Both the position numbers and the translations under genes were made by a program. 37,628 bases of DNA, taken from positions 1-37,628 of the forward strand of contig CADAKY010000017.1 of assembly GCA_902788575.1 (NCBI GenBank), in the 5' to 3' direction. The notes below the pieces were generated by a model. It was not told the origin of the DNA. It saw only the letters and a program-made list of their open reading frames with translations, and ran no database searches. This document shows positions 17,025 through 24,195 of this stretch, piece after piece (positions within the stretch are counted from its first letter, which is position 1; each line of letters starts with the position of its first letter). The DNA comes from an uncultured bacterium (lineage in GTDB: Bacteria; Cyanobacteriota; Vampirovibrionia; Gastranaerophilales; Gastranaerophilaceae).

Positions 17025-17756
17025 TTATGCTTCTACCATTGATTTGAATTTTTCAAAGTCCTCAATTGTATCAATCCCGACAGGAACATTATCTACAACC
17101 GCAATCTTTATTTTCATACCGTTTTGCAATGCTCTAAGCTGTTCCAGACTTTCTGACATTTCATAAGTTGTCTGAGCAAGCGATGTCATTTTAAATAAAG
17201 CTTCTTTTTTGTACCCGTATATTCCTAAATGCCCATAAAACTTTGACTTACCCTCATTTCTTTCATAAGGAATTTTTGCACGGGAAAAATACATTGCATA
17301 ATTATTTACATCAAAAATGCATTTTACAAGATTCGGATTATTAACTTCATCTTTATCCTTAATCTCCCTTACAAGAGTTGAAATATCAGCAGAATCGTCT
17401 TCTACAACCCCTTTTCTGACAAGTTCAATATTAGCTTCCTCAATAAGAGGTTCATCACCCTGAAGATTAATTATATAAGCGATTTCCGGATGCCGTGAAG
17501 CAACTTCAGCGATTCTGTCGCTGCCGCTTTTGTGTGAAGTTAAAGTCATTTCTACTTCTGCACCAAATTCCTTGCAGGCATTATAAATTCTCTCATCATC
17601 CGTCGCAACGATAACCCTGTCTATTTTTTTACACTTTGATGCCTTTTCCCAAACCCACTGTATAATATATTTACCTTTTGCTTTCAAAAGCGGTTTACCC
17701 TCCAGTCTTGAAGAACCGTATCTTGCAGGTATTATTATTGCTGTTTGATTTTTCAT
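17025..17756 (-). CDS. kdsB: 3-deoxy-manno-octulosonate cytidylyltransferase
   Basis: This enzyme activates Kdo with CTP to CMP-Kdo for the LPS inner core. At 243 aa it is full length. It has the nucleotide-binding start IIPARYGSSRLEGKPL, VIVATDDERI, HKSGSDRIAE, INLQGDEPLI, and the C-terminal GHLGIYGYKK and VPVGIDTIED. It implies an outer membrane with Kdo. The ATG at 17754-17756 follows an AAGGG sequence; an ATG five bases earlier runs straight into a stop. It lies 18 bases after the methyltransferase gene, probably in one operon. Confidence 0.97.
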   Translation of the reverse strand: MKNQTAIIIPARYGSSRLEGKPLLKAKGKYIIQWVWEKASKCKKIDRVIVATDDERIYNACKEFGAEVEMTLTSHKSGSDRIAEVASRHPEIAYIINLQGDEPLIEEANIELVRKGVVEDDSADISTLVREIKDKDEVNNPNLVKCIFDVNNYAMYFSRAKIPYERNEGKSKFYGHLGIYGYKKEALFKMTSLAQTTYEMSESLEQLRALQNGMKIKIAVVDNVPVGIDTIEDFEKFKSMVEA

Positions 17757-17774
17757 TTCATTATTTCCCTTAAT

Positions 17775-18641
17775 CTATTTTATTGCGTTTATAAACACAG
17801 CATTCGTTTTTAAATCAATCTGTCTTCCTGTTAAATAGTTCTGAACATCTGACATAAATTTTTCAACTGTTGCTTCATCAAAATATTTCATAAACCTTTC
17901 CTTTGTAGAAGGCTGATTTGGAGACGGCGGATTTATAAACCACTCTCTTACCATATTTGGCTGAACAACATAACTCGATTTGACCTCCTGAAGTTTAACC
18001 TCCGGAATCGTAAATCCTGCTGTTTGAAGATTTGTTTTCAATGTATTTTCATCAAAATTACAGAGCGAATCCAACGGGTTTTCCATAATTTCATTTTCAG
18101 CTTTCTTAAAATCTTCATATTTTTCAATATGTAAAGGATCAAGAATTTCCCAATACCTCGTATTTGAACGAATAACCGGCTCAAAAGCACAAAGTTTTCC
18201 TCCCGGTTTAAGAATTCTATAAATTTCATTTATCGCCGGCTGTTTATTCACTACATGCACCAAAACTGAACGCATTAAAGCTTTATGCACAGTACTTTCG
18301 GGAAGTGCAATATGCTCTACCGGACATTCCAAAAGCTGATAACCATATTTGATACCGGCTTCGTCTAAAATTTGCTTGCAATCCTCCAGACAATCTCTAA
18401 ACTTATCCGAAAATATAACTTTTCCTTTACAATCCTGAATTTCGAGAGCTTTAAATGCCAAAAGCCCTGTTCCGCAGCCGATATCAATTACTGTTTCATA
18501 CTGCTTTATTTCAGCATAAACAAGTATAACATCTCTTACAGCCTCCAGCCATTTAGTAGTTTGCTCAATCATTTCAGGAGTCTGACCGGCAAAACGATTT
18601 TTCTTCAGCCACTCTGTCCAGTTCTTGCATATATTGCTCAT
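17775..18641 (-). CDS. Class I SAM-dependent methyltransferase
   Basis: The Rossmann core begins with the SAM-binding motif VIDIGCGTGLLAFKA (about residues 50-65), with an acidic strand end (VIFSDK) and ILKPGGKLCAFEPV later. This is the UbiE/Methyltransf_11 type. At 288 aa it carries extra helical C-terminal sequence. The substrate is not evident. GAGGTTGGAAG precedes the ATG. It is upstream of kdsB by 18 bases, so a role in envelope sugars or lipids is possible but only inferred from position. Confidence 0.88.
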   Translation of the reverse strand: MSNICKNWTEWLKKNRFAGQTPEMIEQTTKWLEAVRDVILVYAEIKQYETVIDIGCGTGLLAFKALEIQDCKGKVIFSDKFRDCLEDCKQILDEAGIKYGYQLLECPVEHIALPESTVHKALMRSVLVHVVNKQPAINEIYRILKPGGKLCAFEPVIRSNTRYWEILDPLHIEKYEDFKKAENEIMENPLDSLCNFDENTLKTNLQTAGFTIPEVKLQEVKSSYVVQPNMVREWFINPPSPNQPSTKERFMKYFDEATVEKFMSDVQNYLTGRQIDLKTNAVFINAIK

Positions 18642-18718
18642 TCTTCCAACCTCACATGTTTAAAACACACAAGGAAATTATACTATAATTTCTAAGAGTT
18701 AGCAATCATATCAATGAA

Positions 18719-19018
18719 TTATAAGTGCTGTGATTCAAGAAATTCATCCAAAAATTTTCTTGCTTCCATTATATTTTTTGAAATTTTATTCAAAAATAAT
18801 GCTTTATGAATTTGACAGTACTTGTTGTTTTTTGCAGCTTGATATCCGCCAATCACCACTTCTTGACCATTTTTATTTTTTTTAGTAACAAGAGCCTCAA
18901 GATAATTTTTATCACCTTTTATATATAAAGTTCTTTTGTTTGAAAGTTTAAGAGAATTCTCAAACGGAGCTAAGTAGTTTGCTTTACTTGAGACAGAAGA
19001 GATATTATTAATTTTCAT
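18719..19018 (-). CDS. Small lineage-specific protein (99 aa)
   Basis: I do not recognise a domain. The N-terminus MKINNISSVSSKANYLAPF fits the MNI/MKI-type start seen in two other unknowns in this window. The middle is Lys/Asn-rich with short strands (TLYIKGDKNYLEALVTKK); the C-terminus is helical. The frame is open to 19180, but the ATG at 19016-19018 has AAAGGTGG upstream and the longer version would run through the rpmA terminator. No clear operon partner. Confidence 0.72.
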   Translation of the reverse strand: MKINNISSVSSKANYLAPFENSLKLSNKRTLYIKGDKNYLEALVTKKNKNGQEVVIGGYQAAKNNKYCQIHKALFLNKISKNIMEARKFLDEFLESQHL

Positions 19019-19080
19019 AGTTTTACCACCTTTCATTATGTATAAAACATAAAAAAAATATTTTTTGCTAGCTAAAAGCA

Positions 19081-19112
19081 AAAAAAAGAGGACAAAAAGT
19101 GTCCTCTTTTTT
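19081..19112 (-). terminator. Rho-independent terminator of rplU-rpmA
   Basis: On the minus strand GAGGAC/GTCCTC (19106-19088) is extended by an A-T stem and followed by seven or more T. It lies 18 bases past the rpmA stop. Confidence 0.9.
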
Positions 19113-19130
19113 AAATCATATTTAAAAATC

Positions 19131-19385
19131 TTATACAGCGTATACAGATACTTGTTTTCTGTCACGTCTATGAGATTCAAATTTTACCTGTCCGTCTATC
19201 AAAGCAAACAAAGTATCATCAGAACCGATACCTACATTATTACCAGGGTGAACTTTTGTTCCTCTTTGACGAACGATAATGTTTCCTGCTTTAACAGTTT
19301 CGCCGCCGAACTTTTTAACGCCAAGGCGCTTAGCTTCGGAATCACGACCGTTACGGGTAGAACCCATACCTTTTTTATGTGCCAT
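19131..19385 (-). CDS. rpmA: 50S ribosomal protein L27
   Basis: 84 aa, full length: [20 protein letters not shown] followed by [19 protein letters not shown]. The N-terminal tail that reaches the peptidyl-transferase centre starts directly at MAHKKG, with no cleavable extension of the Firmicutes type, which fits the absence of a Prp protease gene between rplU and rpmA. AAGGAG lies 8 bases before the ATG. Confidence 0.98.
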   Translation of the reverse strand: MAHKKGMGSTRNGRDSEAKRLGVKKFGGETVKAGNIIVRQRGTKVHPGNNVGIGSDDTLFALIDGQVKFESHRRDRKQVSVYAV

Positions 19386-19479
19386 TTTATTTTCTCCTTT
19401 TTTATAAGTGATTAAGTTAATAAGTGGTTTTAAACATTTCTTTAACCACTACCTCGCTCCATTGTCGGAGGAGATTAAT
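19386..19479 (-). other. rplU-rpmA spacer with hairpins
   Basis: This 94-base spacer contains AGTGGTT (19423-19429) and AACCACT (19444-19450), a 7-pair stem, plus a smaller CCTC/GAGG stem. It also has an octamer-like AAGTGATTAAGTTAATAAGT run. It could set the ratio of the two ribosomal proteins or be a processing site (inference). Confidence 0.4.
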
Positions 19480-19836
19480 TTATGATTCAGTTGTTTCAGC
19501 AGTTTCTGCCGCTTTCTTAGCTGCAGTAGTTCTGATTTTATTAATCATAACTCTTGCGAAACCTTGTCTGTGACCTTGTTTTTTTCTGTAACCTTTTTTA
19601 GGTCTTTGTTTGTAAACTATAATTTTCTTAGCGCGGTCTAACTTAAGAACAGTTCCTTCTACTTTAGCGTTAGCAACATAAGGCTGACCAACTTTTGATT
19701 TTTTGCCGTTTACAATCATAACGACCTTATCAAAAACGACCTTAGCGTCTTTTTCTTCGCCTAACAATTCAACGTCTACATAACGTCCTTCTTCTACTTG
19801 GTACTGCTTACCGCCTGTTTCGACTATTGCGTACAT
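19480..19836 (-). CDS. rplU: 50S ribosomal protein L21
   Basis: 118 aa. It has the family start MYAIVETGGKQYQVEEGRYV and the basic RNA-binding end IIVYKQRPKKGYRKKQGHRQ. A C-terminal extension of about 15 residues (TTAAKKAAETAETTES) goes beyond the usual end. AAAGGAA lies upstream of the ATG. It is the first gene of rplU-rpmA; a promoter candidate is about 130 bases upstream. Confidence 0.98.
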   Translation of the reverse strand: MYAIVETGGKQYQVEEGRYVDVELLGEEKDAKVVFDKVVMIVNGKKSKVGQPYVANAKVEGTVLKLDRAKKIIVYKQRPKKGYRKKQGHRQGFARVMINKIRTTAAKKAAETAETTES

Positions 19837-20194
19837 TTTGTTTTCCTTTCTTTTTAAGGAATCGTAGGGTGGAGGGGATAAATATAATCATACCATTGTC
19901 TTGACTACATGACCCTTATAATTCCGCCCGTTTAGACACGATTAACCTATCTAATACTATTTATATACTCATTTGTAACACAACCAAAACTCCGGTGTCA
20001 AGCATGGAAGGATGCAAATGTAACAAAAATGAAACTTTTATAAAATACAGATATTCCGTTGCTATTCTGAGTCGGTAACTATATATGGCAAAAACTCTCT
20101 TTTAAACGTCTATTAAAAACGAGTTTTTCAACTGCTCTTTACAATAAATTTTGTTTTGTGTAGTATAGATTAGTAAACCAATTAAATACTATTC
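19837..20194. other. rplU leader and tRNA promoter region
   Basis: No gene is visible in this 358-base spacer. On the minus strand TTGACA (19996-20001) is 18 bases from TACAAA (19972-19977), giving rplU a leader of about 130 bases that could hold an autoregulatory site. On the plus strand TTTACA (20138-20143) is 17 bases from TAGTAT (20161-20166), which would start the tRNA transcript near 20173. I could not define a known riboswitch or leader fold. Confidence 0.45.
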
Positions 20195-20284
20195 GGAGGA
20201 ATGCCAGAGTGGTTGATTGGAGCGGTCTTGAAAACCGTCGTGCGTGCGAGCGTACCTAGGGTTCGAATCCCTATTCCTCCTCCA
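20195..20284 (+). tRNA. tRNA-Ser (anticodon UGA), CCA encoded
   Basis: The acceptor stem GGAGGAA (20195-20201) pairs with TTCCTCC (20274-20280). The anticodon arm GCGGT-CTTGAAA-ACCGT has TGA at 20229-20231. A long variable arm (GTGCG/CGTAC) identifies a class II tRNA, and the T arm TAGGG-TTCGAAT-CCCTA is intact. CCA is encoded at 20282-20284. The discriminator base is T where bacterial tRNA-Ser normally has G. Confidence 0.95.
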
Positions 20285-20288
20285 TTTA

Positions 20289-20320
20289 AAAAGTCCCATT
20301 TGGGGCTTTTTTGTTTTTAG
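20289..20320 (+). terminator. Terminator of tRNA-Ser
   Basis: AAGTCCC (20291-20297) pairs with GGGGCTT (20302-20308), loop ATTT, followed by a long T-rich run (TTTTTTGTTTTT overall). Confidence 0.88.
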
Positions 20321-20460
20321 GGATTCTCACGCATTGCCCTAAGTGTATTTTTTTGAGTAGTTTGATCTTTTAAGTTAATTTGATTATTTTGGCATAATCT
20401 ACTATTTATAGGTATTTTGGTGGTCGGAAGTTTCAAAAATTATAAAAATCAAACTGGACG

Positions 20461-20560
20461 AAAAGTGACTTTTTCTACTCATTTTGTTTCGCATTGAATT
20501 TGCATAATCACCAAAATGGCTATTGTATTTACACAACAGCCATTCCGAAAAGTCACTTTT
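20461..20560. repeat. 100-bp palindromic element with 13-bp terminal inverted repeats
   Basis: AAAAGTGACTTTT (20461-20473) and AAAAGTCACTTTT (20548-20560) are perfect inverted copies. Inside is a hairpin AATGGCT (20515-20521) with AGCCATT (20538-20544), extended by TTGT/ACAA. The form is that of a miniature non-coding mobile element. No target duplication was recognised. Confidence 0.55.
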
Positions 20561-20565
20561 GAAAA

Positions 20566-20593
20566 TTATTGTTGGGTTGAAAACCCAACCTAC
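20566..20593. repeat. GTAGGTTGGGT palindrome, left copy
   Basis: GTTGGGTTGAAAACCCAAC core with TTATT and CTAC flanks. It lies directly after the stop of the transglutaminase-like gene. An inverted copy is at 21542-21567, so the pair brackets that gene. It could also act as a weak terminator, though no T run follows. Confidence 0.75.
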
Positions 20594-20596
20594 TAG

Positions 20597-21439
20597 CTAA
20601 TGAGCATACTCATATAATTTTGGAAAATCAGAATATGCCGCTAAGTTTTTAAATCTATTTTGTTCAATATCCATTAAAAACCATTTATCACCAATTTTTA
20701 CTTCATTCCATATATGAGATTCTCCTATTCCCAATTCCTGATTTATAATATACCGTCCTCTAGCCATTGCTACATGTAAACCCAATCTATCTCCGAGAAC
20801 TTTTGCCAAAAAAGATTTATGCCTACATACTCCGGCTCCAGACGCAGCAGTGTTTTCTATCGGTATAAAATCTGAACTGAATTCATGTATCCAACTATAC
20901 CTGTTTTTGTCATAACAGGAGTCAACAAATTTATGTAAAATTTTAGCTTTTTCTTCTTCTGTTATATTTGGATTTTTATTAAATATTTTTTTTAACCTTT
21001 CTACCATTAAATTTATACCCTTTGAATTCTTGTTTAAATATAAAAATTCTCGGTCACTGCCGGTTCTAATCATATGAGATTTAATCATCCCATTTTCATC
21101 AAAGGCTCTATATGGGCCAAAAGGCATCCTAAAACCATTCGGTAAAGGTTCTTCAACCCAACCTTTCTCCATAAAATTTTCTGTTGCAGCTTTTGCTTCA
21201 AGTGTATATACAGGAGGCTTACCAGTCGGAGGTAGTTTTTTATAACCACGTCGCCAAGGCAAAAAGTTAAATACTTCATCATCTAACTTAATTTCTTTTG
21301 AGTTAAATTTTGCAACATCACCTGTTAATTGTTCCATTTTTAATCCAAGTGATTCTAATGTTCGCACCTCAGCTTTTGGTGCAACATAAGCTTTTTTAGC
21401 AACTGCTTTTATTAATGGATTTATCGCCTTTAATCCCAT
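20597..21439 (-). CDS. Transglutaminase-like (EDR1-type) cysteine protein
   Basis: 280 aa. The C-terminal half has a probable papain/transglutaminase-like triad: Cys in GAGVCRHKSFLAKVLGDRLG (about residue 203), His in GESHIWNEV (about 242) and Asp in WFLMDIEQ (about 256). The pattern CRHKSFL...LG...GRY is that of EDR1-like domains. It may be a peptidase, an amidase or a protein cross-linking enzyme. The N-terminal 80 residues are basic and unlike anything I know. There is no signal peptide. AGAGGA precedes the ATG. It has shared motif site E upstream and is bracketed by inverted GTAGGTTGGGT repeats. Confidence 0.78.
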   Translation of the reverse strand: MGLKAINPLIKAVAKKAYVAPKAEVRTLESLGLKMEQLTGDVAKFNSKEIKLDDEVFNFLPWRRGYKKLPPTGKPPVYTLEAKAATENFMEKGWVEEPLPNGFRMPFGPYRAFDENGMIKSHMIRTGSDREFLYLNKNSKGINLMVERLKKIFNKNPNITEEEKAKILHKFVDSCYDKNRYSWIHEFSSDFIPIENTAASGAGVCRHKSFLAKVLGDRLGLHVAMARGRYIINQELGIGESHIWNEVKIGDKWFLMDIEQNRFKNLAAYSDFPKLYEYAH

Positions 21440-21501
21440 TTAAGAATCCTCTTTAATTCCCGTATATTTATATAAAGTATTTTTTCGTCCAAAAATTGCT
21501 C

Positions 21502-21523
21502 ATTTGTTACAAATCTTGACAAT
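21502..21523 (-). promoter_or_regulatory. Shared upstream motif, site E
   Basis: ATTTGTTACAAATCTTGACA on the plus strand, then AT. On the minus strand the TGTAACA core is followed after 25 bases by TACTTTATATAA (21463-21480), the likely -10 region of the transglutaminase-like gene. Best match to site D. Confidence 0.55.
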
Positions 21524-21541
21524 GTGTACTGTATACAGATT

Positions 21542-21567
21542 GTAGGTTGGGTGAAACCCAACAATAA
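21542..21567. repeat. GTAGGTTGGGT palindrome, right copy
   Basis: GTAGGTTGGGTGAAACCCAA, then CAATAA: the reverse complement of 20566-20593 apart from the loop. It marks the other boundary of the roughly 1-kb unit carrying the transglutaminase-like gene and its promoter. Confidence 0.75.
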
Positions 21568-21592
21568 CAAGATAAAGTGTTTTATATTAGAA

Positions 21593-21683
21593 ATTCTCAA
21601 AATTTCTGTTCTTTCTTCTCAAACCGATTGTTTTTATACATTTTGACAAAAATTTATTACAAGTGATTGTCAATCTGAAGTTT
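21593..21683. repeat. 91-bp direct repeat, copy 1 (orphan atpD promoter half)
   Basis: Identical to 21820-21910 except two bases near the start, offset 227. It keeps the -35 TTGTCA (21667-21672), but the position of the -10 (21690-21695) is now TGGGTA because the palindromic element follows. It is probably inactive as a promoter. Confidence 0.9.
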
Positions 21684-21817
21684 GTAGGGTGGGTAAAGTT
21701 ACATTTTGCTTGTAGTTTAGGCGAAAATTTTTGAGTACGTACCCACCAAAAATTTAATGGTGAAATGTGCGTTCAATCATTTTTAAATTCATTATTTTAA
21801 GCATTTTCCACCCTACA
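21683..21817. repeat. 135-bp palindromic element between promoter copies
   Basis: Bounded by TGTAGGGTGGGTAAA (21683-21697) and TTTTCCACCCTACA (21804-21817), inverted copies of TGTAGGGTGG. It contains internal GGGTAC-like and CACC-rich segments but no reading frame. It sits between two copies of the 91-bp promoter region and is related in its ends to the GTAGGTTGGGT palindromes. Confidence 0.65.
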
Positions 21818-21819
21818 TA

Positions 21820-21910
21820 ATTCTCAATATCTCTGTTCTTTCTTCTCAAACCGATTGTTTTTATACATTTTGACAAAAATTTATTACAAGTGATTGTCAA
21901 TCTGAAGTTT
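21820..21910. repeat. 91-bp direct repeat, copy 2 (with active atpD promoter)
   Basis: Downstream copy of 21593-21683. The -35 of the atpD promoter is inside it and the -10 lies just beyond it. Confidence 0.9.
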
Positions 21911-21922
21911 ATATTATATAAT
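21894..21922 (+). promoter_or_regulatory. atpD-atpC promoter
   Basis: TTGTCA (21894-21899), 17 bases, then TATAAT (21917-21922). Expected start is near 21929, with a 24-base leader holding AGGAGAGG before the ATG at 21953. Confidence 0.8.
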
Positions 21923-21943
21923 AAGAAACAAGAAGAGAGATAG

Positions 21944-23362
<1,419 letters not shown>

Positions 23363-23373
23363 TTAAGTAAATA

Positions 23374-23766
23374 ATGAAACTTAAGATAATAACACATGAA
23401 AAAATAGTTTTTGACGGCGAAGTCGATGAACTCGTTCTTACAACAAAAAGCGGTCAAATAGGTATATTAAAAGACCACATACCGATTACAACTTCATTGG
23501 AAATCGGTGTAACAAAAGCCAGAATTGGTGAAAGATTCAAATATTTTGCGACAATGGGCGGAGTATTTCAGTTCAAAGACAATAGTGCAACTATTTTAAC
23601 TGATGTTTGTGACGAAGACTGCGATATTGATGTAACAAGAGCAAAATCCGCTAAAGAACGAGCAGAAGCAAGACTTGCAGAATTGGATGCAGAAATTGAT
23701 GCCCAAAGAGCGCAAGCAGCTTTAGCAAGAGCCTTGGCAAGACTTCAGGCTGCAATACAAAAATAG
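23374..23766 (+). CDS. atpC: F1 ATP synthase subunit epsilon
   Basis: 130 aa, normal length. An N-terminal beta sandwich (VDELVLTTKSGQIGILKDHI) is followed by the two C-terminal helices (ERAEARLAELDAEIDAQRAQ), which in this family can block rotation. It starts 11 bases after atpD in the same transcript and is followed 9 bases later by a secreted-protein gene. Confidence 0.97.
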   Translation: MKLKIITHEKIVFDGEVDELVLTTKSGQIGILKDHIPITTSLEIGVTKARIGERFKYFATMGGVFQFKDNSATILTDVCDEDCDIDVTRAKSAKERAEARLAELDAEIDAQRAQAALARALARLQAAIQK

Positions 23767-23775
23767 GATAATTTT

Positions 23776-24195
23776 ATGAAAAAAGGTCTGTTTTTACTGT
23801 TAATACTTTGCGTTGCTGTTACTGCCGTTTCAGCGGGTGCAGATATTGCATCTTCATTAAAGAATTGTTCCCCGTATTCAGAAAGCGGAACTGTTAATAC
23901 CGAAGGCATGAATGTAACAACCGCAAAACAAATTATGGGCAAACAAGGAGACAGATGCGTTTACAAAGAAACAGTAAATTTTCAGGGAATGAATGTCACA
24001 ACAATCTGCAAATTTACTCAACCGCAAATTAATGAAATCACATCCGTAATGAATGCATATTCACTCGTACAGCAATATTCCGGTGACAGCATAGACACAT
24101 CCTCTCTTGATAAAGTTAAAGACAACCCTGTCGTAAAAGTTTGGAACAAATATCTTCAAGATTCTTCAACTTGTACAATGTCCGGATTGAGATAA
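23776..24195 (+). CDS. Small secreted Cys-containing protein
   Basis: 139 aa with a clear signal peptide (KKGLFLLLILCVAVTAVSAG), cleaved near residue 20. The mature part has four Cys (in NCSPY, RCVYK, ICKF and STCTM) that could form two disulfides. GMNVTT occurs twice (in NTEGMNVTT and NFQGMNVTT), suggesting a small internal repeat. The family is not recognised. AGGA lies upstream. It is 9 bases after atpC and probably in its transcript. Its last 40 bases overlap the end of the convergent glycosyltransferase gene. Confidence 0.82.
   Translation: MKKGLFLLLILCVAVTAVSAGADIASSLKNCSPYSESGTVNTEGMNVTTAKQIMGKQGDRCVYKETVNFQGMNVTTICKFTQPQINEITSVMNAYSLVQQYSGDSIDTSSLDKVKDNPVVKVWNKYLQDSSTCTMSGLR

Noticed and set aside
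19019..19180. 153-aa version of the 99-aa protein
   Set aside because: The extension is Lys/Phe/Leu-rich, crosses the rpmA terminator, and an ATG with AAAGGTGG upstream is available at 19018.
19972..20040. Additional copies of the shared motif upstream of rplU
   Set aside because: TTTGTAACA and AATGTAACA are present but the CTTRAYAAT half is missing and the orientation differs; probably AT-rich coincidence.
20566..20593. Terminator of the transglutaminase-like gene
   Set aside because: The stem is good but no T run follows on the minus strand, and an inverted copy occurs upstream of the same gene, so it is listed as a repeat.
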